Shown here in pieces: positions 53,922 through 63,725 of a DNA stretch of 64,000 nt. The stretch is from positions 3,534,001-3,598,000 of the forward strand of contig NZ_CP110535.1 in NCBI RefSeq assembly GCF_026104355.1, given 5' to 3'. This DNA is from Halomonas sp. BDJS001. GTDB taxonomy: Bacteria; Pseudomonadota; Gammaproteobacteria; Pseudomonadales; Halomonadaceae. The number at the start of each line of letters is the position of its first letter. The first letter of the stretch is position 1. Below the pieces are notes generated by a model. The model saw only the letters and a list, made by a program, of their open reading frames with translations. It was not told the origin of the DNA and did not search any database. The position numbers were made by a program, and so were the translations under genes.

Positions 53922-55056
53922 ACGCCACCCCCGTAAATGTTTGATTCACATGCATACCATGATGCTGTTCACCGTAGGTATTAAATCCCACTACGCCTGC
54001 CTGGCGCAGCAGCTGCGACGCCTGATCCACATGCCCCAATGCCTCTAGCTCCATGCGACGTAGAAAGCAGTCGCAGCCAATAATCATGCTCGGCGCCCCC
54101 AACCTGGCGCTCACTCCATTCAGCATCACCTTGAGGTCATCAAGGAGCGGTGTTGGCTGCATGGCAGTCAGTACAATGCCGTTTTCCACTGCACAGTAAA
54201 AACTCAAACTACTGTCGCTATTAACACCCTGAATAGAGCGTACATAGTGCTGTCCGCCAATGCGGACGGCTAATGGGTGGCGGGCAAACACTGCGGCACT
54301 GAGCTGCTCTGGGGCAACACCTACCAACGCTGCGTAAACCTGGGCGGCGGGCAGACCATTGAGCTCTACCACCCGCCGCTGCTCACGGTCGGCCTCGGTC
54401 ACCACGAGCTTGTGTGCCAATGGGATCAAGTGATGGGTTGAGAATACTTCAAAGGGCAACCGGGTATTGATCATGACGACCACCGCCGCCCGTGTATAAA
54501 AGCATCCAGCGGTATATACATGGGTATGGCTAAGGTGGTTGTCGTCACCCGCCGAGCCGCCAAAACTAGGAATGCGCCCTAGCGCGGCATCCAGGGTGGC
54601 GAGCACTTGCTCTTCACGACTGGACAAACCATCCAATAACGTTAGCGCAAAACTATGCTCATTGATCGGCGCGATGGCTTGTTGGCGACAACGTTCCAAT
54701 AGCGTGTCGACCAACGGCTGAGCATCGGCCAACTCAAAGTGTTCGAGGTCGTCAATCAGCGCCGTTTCAATGGCAAACAGGCGACGATCGAACCCGATAG
54801 CCACGATAGAGCCGCGGTCATAGCCTGCGGGCGTTATTTCCCCAGCGGTGGTACAGCCACTTAGCGGCGTAGCGGGGAAGCGACTTTCCAGCGCACCGGC
54901 TAGTGCCGCTAAATCATACTCCGCACTGCAGAAGAACAGTACGAACCCCAGGTGTTCGTGCTGTAATGCGTCAGCGAGCTCCGCCGCTGCCCGACTTGCA
55001 TCTGTCTGCTGGCTGGCGGCTGTGCTAATGCCCTGTTCAACTGGATAAGTGATCAC
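53890..55056 (-). CDS. FIST domain signal-transduction protein
   Basis: A sensor protein with FIST_N (about 30-215; FVLFFCSAEYDLAALAGALES, PLSGCTTAGEITPAGYDRGS) and FIST_C (about 220-375) domains, thought to bind small ligands such as amino acids and pass the signal to kinases. I favour the GTG at 55056 (388 residues, GGAGAG before it); an in-frame start 42 bases earlier at 55098 exists. It overlaps the genes on both sides, so all three are translated from one message. Confidence 0.8.
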   Translation of the reverse strand: MITYPVEQGISTAASQQTDASRAAAELADALQHEHLGFVLFFCSAEYDLAALAGALESRFPATPLSGCTTAGEITPAGYDRGSIVAIGFDRRLFAIETALIDDLEHFELADAQPLVDTLLERCRQQAIAPINEHSFALTLLDGLSSREEQVLATLDAALGRIPSFGGSAGDDNHLSHTHVYTAGCFYTRAAVVVMINTRLPFEVFSTHHLIPLAHKLVVTEADREQRRVVELNGLPAAQVYAALVGVAPEQLSAAVFARHPLAVRIGGQHYVRSIQGVNSDSSLSFYCAVENGIVLTAMQPTPLLDDLKVMLNGVSARLGAPSMIIGCDCFLRRMELEALGHVDQASQLLRQAGVVGFNTYGEQHHGMHVNQTFTGVAFGSLPANDHA

Positions 55057-57298
55057 GGCACCACCTCTCCAATGCGGAATGCGTATGCGCTGCTGCAAGC
55101 CTTAACGCGCTGAGTGCCTCATCAAGCTGCTTGGATGTGGTGCATTGCGTTTTGGCTAGTAGCTCAAGCTGCTTTGCCTGCTCGGCAAGCTGGTCGGCCC
55201 CCATACTCAGCGACTCGCCGCGCAGCTGGTGTGCAAGCCGTACGATCTGCTGCCCCTGTTCTGACGTCAAAGGCGTTGCAGCCAAACAAGAAGCCAATTG
55301 TGCGGAGTAATCGCTTACTTGCTGGTGGTAAAGCATGATTAGCTGAATCATGCTCGCTTCACCTAGCGTCATTTTCAACATGCTCAGGGTGTCGCTATTA
55401 AGCAGTGATGGCTCTCCGGCTAGCGTCGGAGACGCCGCTAGCGTCCTTAAAGGTGCGTCCGGAGTCGCAAAAAGCTGCAACGCCAACACGTTGCTTAGTG
55501 CAGAGAGCGATAGAGGCTTGGTGATGTAATCATTCATACCCGCTGCCAGGCAGCGTTGTCGATCATCTTCAGCGCCTCCAGCGGTCATGGCGACGATCGG
55601 CACACTGGCTAACCACCCGCCCTGTTCACGCAGCCGTTGCGTGACCCTTAAGCCATCCATATCAGGCAACTGAATATCCATAAAGATCAGATGCACCTGC
55701 TGCGACTGAGCCATGGCCAAAGCATCATGACCACTCTCGGCCCAAACTATATCGCAGCCCAAGCGCGACAATAAGCCCATCGCGACTTTGCGGTTAACGG
55801 CGTTATCCTCTACCAGAAGCAGTTTTGTGCCGGTAAAGTCACGCTTGGGCGCTGGGGGCAGCGATGTTGTTATGGGGTCAGCGGCGATTAAGGGTAGCTC
55901 GCACCAGAAGGTACTCCCCTGGCCTAACTGGCTTTTTACCCCTAGTCGACCTTGCATGGCTTCGCTTAGCCGCTTGCAAATTGCCAGCCCTAGCCCGGTA
56001 CCACCAAACCGACGTGCCACTGACTCATCCGCCTGCTGGAAAGGCTCAAAGAGACGCTGCTGTTGCTGTTCACTTAGACCACAGCCCGTATCACTGACCT
56101 CAAACAGTAATTGCTCCACCGTTGAAGAGACGCGTACGCTGACTTCACCGTGGTCGGTAAATTTGATGGCATTAGCGATAAGGTTAAGCAGAATTTGCCG
56201 TAATCGACCCGCATCGACCTGCACCCATGCTGGCACCAGCGAATCAACATTAACCTTAAGCGCTAACCCTTTCATTTTGGCTCGAGGGGCAAACAGCACC
56301 ACCACGCTATCAATCAGCGGTTTTAGCTCCGTGGGCGATGTTTCGAGGGTTAGGTGCCCTGCTTCGATTTTTGAGAAATCGAGGATTTCATTGATCATTG
56401 CCAGCAATTGATTGGCGCTGTCGTGGATTGTATGGGCGTAATCCTCAACCTGAGCAGGGCTTGCTGATTCGCGTAACAGCTCACTCATACCAATAACGCC
56501 GTTCAGCGGTGTGCGAATTTCATGGCTGACCATTGCCAAAAAGTCTGATTTGGCTTGGTTCGCTGCTTGAGCCTGTTTGGCGGTGACTTCGAGTTGACGG
56601 CCAAGCTGCTCCTGAATCCGCCTTATCGCCGCACTCTCACGCATTTCACGAACTAAAAAGGCAATCACCAGGAAGGCCGCTAAGCTCATACCAATAATCA
56701 GGCTCATGAGAAGCTTGTAAAGCAGGCTGAGCTGGGCGCGCTCTTCCGTTGCCGATTCAGCTAAGTAGCCGTTAATAGCAATAACCAGTCTTTCAGTGAG
56801 CCGCGTTAACGCCTGCAGTTCTTCTTCCAGCGATGCTACCGGCAGTCGATCAAGTTCCTCATCAGACCCGCCTTCAGTACGGGGGGTAAACATACTATCC
56901 AGCAAATCAAGCTGCTGCTGGATTTGGCCTAACAGCTCACGGGCGGTATCAATTTGCTGCATGAGGTTGCGAACTTCACCGTCGTTTAGCAGCGTCATGC
57001 GACTATAGAGCAACTCAAAGCGAAGATTTAACTCCTCGCTTGCCTTAGCCGAGAGGGGCTCCCGGGTCACTGCCAATAAATGGTTGAGCAGCTGTACCGC
57101 ATCGCGATCCAACTTATAAACAACCCAAGCGGTGTCTTCCCGCAAGCTTTGAGTGAGATTTTCCTGCCGCCAGGCGGCCAGAGTGGCGACGACCAATGCT
57201 GCAGCAAATAGTAATACCGCCACAATGGCAACGAGCTTAAAACGACGAGGATAACGCAGTAGGCTTGAGGCCCGCGCATTAGAAGCGCTAGTGAACAT
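55037..57298 (-). CDS. Membrane hybrid histidine kinase with receiver and HPt domains
   Basis: A 753-residue three-part kinase. Two membrane helices (about 22-45 and 200-225) flank a helical periplasmic sensor; then a coiled coil, HisKA ([20 protein letters not shown]), ATPase ([36 protein letters not shown]), receiver ([27 protein letters not shown]) and a C-terminal HPt with its histidine in [16 protein letters not shown] phosphorelay to the NahK-like kinase or LuxR regulator nearby is plausible. It overlaps the preceding periplasmic protein gene by 11 bases. Confidence 0.86.
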   Translation of the reverse strand: MFTSASNARASSLLRYPRRFKLVAIVAVLLFAAALVVATLAAWRQENLTQSLREDTAWVVYKLDRDAVQLLNHLLAVTREPLSAKASEELNLRFELLYSRMTLLNDGEVRNLMQQIDTARELLGQIQQQLDLLDSMFTPRTEGGSDEELDRLPVASLEEELQALTRLTERLVIAINGYLAESATEERAQLSLLYKLLMSLIIGMSLAAFLVIAFLVREMRESAAIRRIQEQLGRQLEVTAKQAQAANQAKSDFLAMVSHEIRTPLNGVIGMSELLRESASPAQVEDYAHTIHDSANQLLAMINEILDFSKIEAGHLTLETSPTELKPLIDSVVVLFAPRAKMKGLALKVNVDSLVPAWVQVDAGRLRQILLNLIANAIKFTDHGEVSVRVSSTVEQLLFEVSDTGCGLSEQQQQRLFEPFQQADESVARRFGGTGLGLAICKRLSEAMQGRLGVKSQLGQGSTFWCELPLIAADPITTSLPPAPKRDFTGTKLLLVEDNAVNRKVAMGLLSRLGCDIVWAESGHDALAMAQSQQVHLIFMDIQLPDMDGLRVTQRLREQGGWLASVPIVAMTAGGAEDDRQRCLAAGMNDYITKPLSLSALSNVLALQLFATPDAPLRTLAASPTLAGEPSLLNSDTLSMLKMTLGEASMIQLIMLYHQQVSDYSAQLASCLAATPLTSEQGQQIVRLAHQLRGESLSMGADQLAEQAKQLELLAKTQCTTSKQLDEALSALRLAAAHTHSALERWCRDHLSS

Positions 57299-57800
57299 TA
57301 ATATGCATAACCTGCCATACCGCTCTAAAGCGAATCTTTTCGCTTAACAGCGCTTCATCTTGATCAAAAGGGTATAGCACCCACAAAGGGCCATATTCCC
57401 GAACCGGAATCGCCTCGCCGTCTTTTTTCATGGCTAAGATGACATCGTATTCATTAAAATCACTTACCGGTATTTCGGCTTCGTAGCCGTTCAGCGCGGA
57501 GACATGAACGGCATCAACGTCGGAGCTTACCATTGCCAGTAGGTCACGCATTAAAGGACCACTATAGTGGCTAATGCCTTCTGTCCAAGGTGTACTTGTC
57601 TCAAACTCGTGCTGTGGTAAAGCCGTCAACATGGCACGGTCAAACTGCGCCTCCCTTCCTTCATTGGTATGATCGATCTTACCGCTGATAGTCAAGATAA
57701 CGGGCCCGTTAGGCACCTCTAACCCATCAGCTGATTGAGCAAGCCCCGCTAGGGGAGTACTGAACATCAGTACGACCCACCCCAATAACAACGCTTTCAC
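57288..57800 (-). CDS. Periplasmic molybdopterin-domain-like protein
   Basis: A 170-residue secreted protein from the GTG at 57800 (GCGAGG before it; a start 24 bases earlier is possible). A signal peptide ends near AGLAQSADG. The mature part resembles the oxidoreductase molybdopterin-binding fold in reduced form (VILTISGKIDH, YSGPLMRDLLAMV, GYEAEIPVSDFNEYDVILA, YGPLWVLYPFD). The cysteine that ligates molybdenum in sulfite oxidases is not seen, so it is probably a ligand sensor and not an enzyme. Overlap with the membrane kinase gene suggests it presents a periplasmic signal to it. Confidence 0.7.
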   Translation of the reverse strand: MKALLLGWVVLMFSTPLAGLAQSADGLEVPNGPVILTISGKIDHTNEGREAQFDRAMLTALPQHEFETSTPWTEGISHYSGPLMRDLLAMVSSDVDAVHVSALNGYEAEIPVSDFNEYDVILAMKKDGEAIPVREYGPLWVLYPFDQDEALLSEKIRFRAVWQVMHINVH

Positions 57801-57949
57801 AGTAAACACCTCGCACAAGATCACGCTCAGGTTACATACCCAGGAGCAGCAGAAGAAGATAGCGTAAAGATTACGCCATCTCCTTGATCAGGTCAGGGCA
57901 AATACTATTTTTTTAGTCACTGAAGTGTTACTGGGTGCTCACAATTGAG

Positions 57950-58768
57950 TTACGATTTGATTTCCTCGAAGGGTTCAAAGCGCACTAACTCTTCGTAGGC
58001 ATGCCAACTGGCGTGGCCCAACACCGGCAGGATGAGCGCCAAGCCAATATAAAATGTCATGACGCCAACCAGAACACACAGGGTAAGAATCACCGCCCAT
58101 AGCAGCATCACGCGAAAGTTACGTGCAACGCAACGTACGCTCGCTTCGATGCCTTCCATGAAGGTTAAGTCTTGATCCATCAGCGTAGGAATCGCTACAA
58201 CGCTAATAGCAAAGGCGCCAAAGGCAAGAATGCCGCCCGCTACCGTACCGACTGCCAGCATCCCCAAACCTTCTGAGGTAGTCAGCAATGCGGTATAGAG
58301 CGAAGCGGGGCTGGGCACTTCAAAACCAAAAAACAGCGCAAACAGAAGCGTGGCCAAACGAATCCAAGCGAGGAAGAAGATCATCATCATGACCCCCATC
58401 ATCGCCAACTGGCCTGCATGGGGTTTCCAACTGCCGAACGCATCACCCAGGTTAGGCACTTGTCCACGCTCCAACGCCCGGCTAATGCCATAAGACCCCA
58501 CCGCCACCAACGGGCCAATAAACATAAACCCTGCAATCATCGGCAGTAGCCAGTACCAGTAACCCATAGTGAAAGCACCTAGGGTAATAGCAATACTCAA
58601 CCCCACCCAAAACATGCCATAAGAAAGGCTCACTACCGTCGCACGGCGAAAATCCTCAACGCCTGCAGCCAACCACGCCCTGGGTCGATCCAAACCGACT
58701 TTATTAATACTGATTTTCACACTAGGGTGGTTCGAATGGTGGTTTGTTTTTGTTGTAGCCGCATTCAT
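57950..58768 (-). CDS. DUF2189 family membrane protein
   Basis: A 272-residue inner-membrane protein with about six helices (VVSLSYGMFWVGLSIAITLG, MIAGFMFIGPLVAVGSYGIS, then ISVVAIPTLMDQDLTFMEGI). These match DUF2189, a family of unknown function sometimes linked to respiration genes. AGGAGTG precedes the ATG. Its upstream region carries two pairs of TTAATG repeats. Confidence 0.8.
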   Translation of the reverse strand: MNAATTKTNHHSNHPSVKISINKVGLDRPRAWLAAGVEDFRRATVVSLSYGMFWVGLSIAITLGAFTMGYWYWLLPMIAGFMFIGPLVAVGSYGISRALERGQVPNLGDAFGSWKPHAGQLAMMGVMMMIFFLAWIRLATLLFALFFGFEVPSPASLYTALLTTSEGLGMLAVGTVAGGILAFGAFAISVVAIPTLMDQDLTFMEGIEASVRCVARNFRVMLLWAVILTLCVLVGVMTFYIGLALILPVLGHASWHAYEELVRFEPFEEIKS

Positions 58769-58851
58769 GGCATCACTCCTGTTGTTCCTGATATAGATCC
58801 TGATTTCAGGATTTACCTCTATCGCATCAACGCTCGATCCTCGTCGATGGT

Positions 58852-58901
58852 ATTAATGCCAAATTAATGGCTTAACGTTCTGCATTAATGCTCTCTTAAT
58901 G
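58852..58901. promoter_or_regulatory. Four phased TTAATG repeats, PmrA/QseB-box-like
   Basis: TTAATG occurs at 58853, 58864, 58885 and 58896, giving steps of 11, 21 and 11 bases, with a near copy TTAACG at 58872. Each pair reads (A/C)TTAAT-N5-(A/C)TTAAT, the layout of PmrA and QseB binding sites. It is about 85-135 bases before the DUF2189 start, in inverse orientation to that gene. Confidence 0.5.
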
Positions 58902-59032
58902 TAGCTGACCAACGCTCTTGAAGGATGCCACTTTGAGACACGCGTACAAAAAATCCACGAAATAGCTATAAAGCGCCAATTAAATTGCTGCGTTAGCAAA
59001 AGCAAATGTAATGGGCTGATAATGCCGACAAT

Positions 59033-59064
59033 AAAAAAACTCCGAGCTAGCTGCCCGGAGTTTT
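59033..59064 (-). terminator. Rho-independent terminator after uspA
   Basis: Stem AAAACTCCG / CGGAGTTTT with an 11-base loop and, on the minus strand, a run of seven T residues. It closes the TAXI-TRAP-uspA unit. Confidence 0.88.
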
Positions 59065-59118
59065 GGTTTTGCCTACATGGCCGTCTAATGCTGACGTCTT
59101 ACTATTCTGATGTCGTAC

Positions 59119-59547
59119 CTAGCGCACAATCATTACCGATACCTTGGCATGATGCACTACGTGCTCAGCATTGGGGCCCAACACGTAATCAACAAACTTA
59201 CGTTTGGTATGGGAAGCCATAACGATCAGGTCGACATCCAATTTTTTGCCCGCCTTAATAATGGCTTCCCAGGGCGAGCCATCGACAATCACGCTTTGCG
59301 TTTGAATCTCCTCCGGCACATTCTTTTGAATGAACGCATGCTGAGCTTCTTTGACGGCTTCATGCGCTTTCTTAGAAAAATCCTTGGGAAAATAGGCCCC
59401 GACCATGGGCATCTTAAACTCCGGCAACACCGTGACCACATGCAACGATGCCCCAAAGGTCTTACAAAGCGTAACCGCCGTAGGCAGCGCCTTCTTCCAC
59501 GACCCCTCTTCATTAAGATCCACGGGCAGTAAGATTTTTTGATACAT
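59119..59547 (-). CDS. Universal stress protein (UspA family, TeaD-like)
   Basis: A 142-residue UspA protein from the ATG at 59547, which has a strong AAGGAGG site. It begins YQKILLPVDLNEEGSWKKAL and ends with the ATP-binding pattern VMASHTKRKFVDYVLGPNAEHVVHHAK (G-2x-G-9x-type). In Halomonas elongata the ectoine TRAP transporter TeaABC is followed by a UspA regulator, TeaD, that damps uptake. Here the TRAP partner is of the TAXI type; a similar regulatory role is inferred. Confidence 0.86.
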   Translation of the reverse strand: MYQKILLPVDLNEEGSWKKALPTAVTLCKTFGASLHVVTVLPEFKMPMVGAYFPKDFSKKAHEAVKEAQHAFIQKNVPEEIQTQSVIVDGSPWEAIIKAGKKLDVDLIVMASHTKRKFVDYVLGPNAEHVVHHAKVSVMIVR

Positions 59548-59557
59548 GATGGCCTCC

Positions 59558-62161
59558 TTAAGTGGTTGCTGCTGATTCATCGGCAGACTGTTTTTCTCGC
59601 CGACGGCGCTGCATTAGTACCACTAGGCCAAAGATGACCAGCGCCGGTATCCACATCCACTCTTTCGTCCAGCGATCCACGGGAGCCAGCACTTCAATGA
59701 TTTCTTGATCGAAGTCAAACCCTAGCTCGGCGGCCTGGCTGCCAAACTCGACAAAGTCGACCACAGCCTGATCACCATCTGCCAGCAGCTCCATTCCCAG
59801 CGCTTCCATACGCTCCTCGCTGTTATCTCCACTGGGGACAGGAACGAGAATATAGGTGGTCATTGGATCGCCGAAATCATCAACACCCGCAATTTGCACC
59901 CGCAGGTTACTACCGTCATCGACACTTCCGAGTGCTTCTGCAAACTGCGTAGGCGGAATCGACTCATAGGGATCGTGGATTCGATCCATCCAAAAACCAG
60001 GGCGGAACAGCGTAAAGGCCACTAGCAGCAAGAGTAGTGACTCATACCAGCGGTTGCGGGCAATCATGTAGCCCTGTGTACCCGCTGCAAATATCAGCAT
60101 AGCGGTGGTCGCGACGATAAACACGACAATACCTTGCATAAAGGTGACATCGATCAACAGCAGGTCAGTATTGAAGATGAATAGGAACGGTAGTGCCGCG
60201 GTTCGCAGGCTGTAGTAAAAAGCCTGGAAGCCAGTACGTAATGGATCACCGCCGGACACCGCCGCCGCCGCAAACGAAGCAAGCCCCACGGGTGGCGTGA
60301 CATCCGCCATAATGCCGAAATAGAACACGAATAGGTGAACGGCAATCAGCGGTACAATAAGCCCGTTCTGCTGCCCCAGGAGCACAATGACCGGCGCCAT
60401 TAGCGCAGAGACCACAATGTAGTTAGCCGTGGTTGGTAGACCCATGCCCAAAATCAAGCTAAGCAGCGCGGTAAGCAACAGAATCATCATCAGGTTGCCG
60501 CCGGACAGAATCTCCACTACATCCGCCAACACCAGGCCTACACCGGTTTGCGAAACGGCACCCACCACGATACCGGCGGTTGCGGTGGCAATACCAATCC
60601 CGATCATATTACGGGCGCCGGCGACAAGGCCGTCCCATAGGTCTTTAAACCCCTCTTTAACATCAGCAGAGAACTGGCTGTGGCCACGGAAGAAAGCAAT
60701 CACCGGGCGCTGGGTGACCATGATAAAGATCATGAACATGGTCGCCCAAAACGCCGAAAGCCCTGGCGACATGCGCTCCACCATCAAACACCACACCAGC
60801 ACAATGACCGGCAGGATGTAGTGCAAGCCCACCATTACCGTTGGCCGTGTTTGCGGCAGCGTTACCACGGCTGAATTGGGGTCATCCAACTCCAGTTCAG
60901 GATAGTTCGAACTTATCTTCAACAAGCCGATGTACACCACGGCCAAGCCCAACGAAATAACCCAGGGAGTGGCCTCACCGAGCACAGGTTTAAGCCAGCC
61001 AAGTCCGTAATAAACCCCGAAGGATAGCGCCATCAACAATATCAGCCCGGTCATAAAGCCCAGGATTTTGTTGAGTAGAGGGCGCGCTGGGTTACTTGAA
61101 GGCAGCCCTTTCATATTGGCCTTCAAAGCTTCCAGGTGAACAATATAAATCAGCGCGATATAGGAAATGATCGCTGGCAGAAAGGCATGTTTGATAACTT
61201 CTACGTAAGATATGCCAACATACTCCACCATCAGAAAGGCAGCCGCCCCCATGACTGGCGGCATTATCTGGCCATTTACTGAAGATGCCACTTCAACGGC
61301 GCCCGCTTTTTCAGCACTAAAGCCCACGCGCTTCATCATCGGAATCGTAAAGGTTCCAGTCGTTACCGTATTGGCAATCGACGACCCCGAGATCAAACCC
61401 GTCATACCCGAAGCCACTACAGCCGCTTTAGCTGGGCCACCTTTAAAGTGGCCCAGCATCGAGAAGGCAACTTTGATGAAATAGTTACCCGCCCCTGCTT
61501 TGTCCAACAGGGCACCAAACAGAACAAATAGGAAAACAAAACTGGTAGAAACCCCCAGTGCAATGCCAAACACCCCTTGGGTACCCAGCCACTGGTGATT
61601 AATCAAACCGCCCAGGCTCACGCCCCGGTGGGCCAAAATACCGGGCATATAGGGACCAAACAGCGAGTAAACAATAAACAGACCGGCCACAACCATCAGC
61701 GGCGGCCCAAGTGCACGTCGTGTGGCTTCCAACAACATAATAATGCCAATCACGCCAACCACGATGTCTTGGGTGATTGGCCGCCCCGGGCGCTGTGCTA
61801 AATCTGAGTAAAATAAAAATAGATAAGCACCGCAAAAAGTAGCCACAGCAGCGAACGCCCAGTCCTGCACCGGAATGCGGTCTCTAGGAGAACGTTTAAG
61901 CGCAGGGTAGGCCATGAAGGCAAGGAATAGCGCAAACGCTAAATGGATGGAGCGCGCTTCGGTCGCACTAAACACGCCAAAACGAAATAAATACGGAAGA
62001 GGTGAGGCTATCCAGAGCTGAAACAGCGACCAGATCGCTGCAATGCCCACCAGCAGTTTACCCGGCACCCCTACCGGTTTCCTTGCCCCTGAATCACTAG
62101 CAGCGACCATATCCTCTAGGTCTTGTTCAGCGGCCGCCGAAGGTTGTTTGTCATCACGCAT
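59558..62161 (-). CDS. TRAP permease with fused 4TM and 12TM parts (TAXI partner)
   Basis: An 867-residue membrane protein from the ATG at 62161 (AGGCAGGG before it; a TTG 33 bases earlier is the alternative). An N-terminal DctQ-like part (about 40-190) is fused to a DctM-like part (about 200-690; GSSIANTVTTGTFTIPMMKRVGF, NGQIMPPVMGAAAFLMVEYVG, LGMGLPTTANYIV). A C-terminal region (about 730-850) with a periplasmic domain and a last helix corresponds to DUF3394. Such fused permeases work with TAXI receptors, as here. The uspA gene follows after 10 bases. Confidence 0.88.
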   Translation of the reverse strand: MRDDKQPSAAAEQDLEDMVAASDSGARKPVGVPGKLLVGIAAIWSLFQLWIASPLPYLFRFGVFSATEARSIHLAFALFLAFMAYPALKRSPRDRIPVQDWAFAAVATFCGAYLFLFYSDLAQRPGRPITQDIVVGVIGIIMLLEATRRALGPPLMVVAGLFIVYSLFGPYMPGILAHRGVSLGGLINHQWLGTQGVFGIALGVSTSFVFLFVLFGALLDKAGAGNYFIKVAFSMLGHFKGGPAKAAVVASGMTGLISGSSIANTVTTGTFTIPMMKRVGFSAEKAGAVEVASSVNGQIMPPVMGAAAFLMVEYVGISYVEVIKHAFLPAIISYIALIYIVHLEALKANMKGLPSSNPARPLLNKILGFMTGLILLMALSFGVYYGLGWLKPVLGEATPWVISLGLAVVYIGLLKISSNYPELELDDPNSAVVTLPQTRPTVMVGLHYILPVIVLVWCLMVERMSPGLSAFWATMFMIFIMVTQRPVIAFFRGHSQFSADVKEGFKDLWDGLVAGARNMIGIGIATATAGIVVGAVSQTGVGLVLADVVEILSGGNLMMILLLTALLSLILGMGLPTTANYIVVSALMAPVIVLLGQQNGLIVPLIAVHLFVFYFGIMADVTPPVGLASFAAAAVSGGDPLRTGFQAFYYSLRTAALPFLFIFNTDLLLIDVTFMQGIVVFIVATTAMLIFAAGTQGYMIARNRWYESLLLLLVAFTLFRPGFWMDRIHDPYESIPPTQFAEALGSVDDGSNLRVQIAGVDDFGDPMTTYILVPVPSGDNSEERMEALGMELLADGDQAVVDFVEFGSQAAELGFDFDQEIIEVLAPVDRWTKEWMWIPALVIFGLVVLMQRRRREKQSADESAATT

Positions 62162-62306
62162 ACGCTTGCCCTGCCTAATGGTCAGCGCTGACAATCAGCG
62201 CTTTCAACAAGAAGCGCGGACACCTGGGTTAACAATTACCAGGCGCCCGCGCTTTACTACAGGCGGTGAACGCTGCTCACCTGCCGATTTTTACGTCGCT
62301 TCGAAC

Positions 62307-63287
62307 TTACTCGATCCAGCCACGCTCACGGTAATAACGCGCTGCACCATCGTGCAGCGGAGCGGTTAGACCGTCAGAGATCATCTCTTCTTCGTTAAGA
62401 TTTTCAAACGCTGGGTGGAGACGTTTGAAACGATCAAAGTTTTCAAAGACGGCTTTGACGGTTTCATAAACGATTTCTTCGTCAACATCAGCAGAAGAAA
62501 CGAAAGTTGCCGCAACACCGAAGGTTTCGACGTCTTCGTCGTTACCACGGTACAGGCCACCCGGGATCACGGAGCGGGTGTAGTACGGATACTCTTCAAC
62601 CAGCGCGTCGATCTCTTCACCCGTCACCGGGACTAAGCGAGCATCGATGGTGGTGGTCGCTTCCTGAATAGAACCGTTCGGGTGGCCCACAACATACACC
62701 ATGGCATCTATGTTGTTATCGGACAGGGCCGCAGACTGCTCGGCGGCATCCAACTGAGAAGCAAGAGCGAAGGTATCTTCGTCCCAGCCGAACGCGTCCA
62801 TGACGACATCCATGGTATTACGCTGGCCAGACCCTGGGTTACCGATATTGACACGCTTGCCAGGGAAATCACTGATGGTTTCGATGCCGGAATCGGCACG
62901 CGCTACAACCGTTAGCGGCTCACCATGCATGGTGAATACGGAGCGCATATCTTCCCAAGGGCCCTCTTCTTCGAAGTTTGCTTCGCCGTTGTAAGCACGG
63001 TATTGAACATCAGACTGAACAACGCCCATGTCCAGCTCGCCGCTTTTCATGCCGTTAACGTTAGCGACCGAGCCACCAGTAGAAGGAGCGTTACAACGGA
63101 TGTTGTGGTCATCGCTGCCACGGTTAACCATACGGCAAACCGACTGGCCTACGACGTAGTAAACGCCGGTTTGGCCACCGGTACCGATAGTAATGTAGCG
63201 TTCCTGCGCAACCGCAGGCGACGCGAACGTGGCGGCAGCAATCAGCGCGCCAGAGAAGGCGGCAGTGGAAAATACATGGCGTTTCAT
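62307..63287 (-). CDS. TAXI family TRAP solute receptor
   Basis: A 326-residue periplasmic receptor from the ATG at 63287 (AGAGGTG before it), with signal peptide to about residue 28 (ASPAVAQERY). The TAXI hallmarks are YITIGTGGQTGVYYVVGQSVC, TGGSVANVNGMKSGELDMGVVQSD and VNIGNPGSGQRNTMDVV. TAXI receptors bind dicarboxylates or amino acids such as glutamate. It is 145 bases upstream of its permease. Three 19-base imperfect repeats lie 180-236 bases before its start. Confidence 0.88.
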   Translation of the reverse strand: MKRHVFSTAAFSGALIAAATFASPAVAQERYITIGTGGQTGVYYVVGQSVCRMVNRGSDDHNIRCNAPSTGGSVANVNGMKSGELDMGVVQSDVQYRAYNGEANFEEEGPWEDMRSVFTMHGEPLTVVARADSGIETISDFPGKRVNIGNPGSGQRNTMDVVMDAFGWDEDTFALASQLDAAEQSAALSDNNIDAMVYVVGHPNGSIQEATTTIDARLVPVTGEEIDALVEEYPYYTRSVIPGGLYRGNDEDVETFGVAATFVSSADVDEEIVYETVKAVFENFDRFKRLHPAFENLNEEEMISDGLTAPLHDGAARYYRERGWIE

Positions 63288-63725
63288 GAACACACCTCTT
63301 TGTATTGATGTTATGAGCGTATTTGATGTTACAAACATCGTGCGTTTTGGTTTCACCTGATGAACCGTTCCCTCAGGCGGCCTTGTTCCAAAACGTTTTT
63401 CAAACATTCTGTTTTTAAGACAAACTGTTACAGGCGTACCGTTGGTTGGTTGCCTGCTAATACTACTTTAGCGAAAAACTAAGCCTTTAGCGAAAATTAA
63501 AACGCTCAGCGGAAAAACAGCTGTCTGAATCAGTGAAGTAGTCGCCGTCTCTGCTGCACGCCCGCCCTCGCCTCACGGACATGCCTTTCATGCCAATGAG
63601 TTTAGCGCTAGCGAACGTTTAGTAAGCGTTAACTCCTATACCATTTTGACATAGGGAATAAGCATTTTCGTTGTTTACTGGACTCGGACGACCTCTTTTG
63701 CATGCCAACAGACATCGTTCCCCCC
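63288..63725. promoter_or_regulatory. Intergenic region upstream of the TAXI operon
   Basis: No gene seen. It contains three imperfect 19-base tandem repeats at 63467-63523 (TTTAGCGAAAA, TTTAGCGAAAA, CTCAGCGGAAAA at fixed spacing) and the sequence AGCGCTAGCGAA at 63604-63615, which also occurs at 38816-38827. The TAXI promoter should be here. Confidence 0.45.

Larger units (their letters stand above)
58769..59118. other. Intergenic region between DUF2189 and uspA
   Basis: No gene seen. It contains the TTAATG repeat array (58852-58901) near the DUF2189 promoter and the uspA terminator (59033-59064), both listed separately. Confidence 0.5.
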
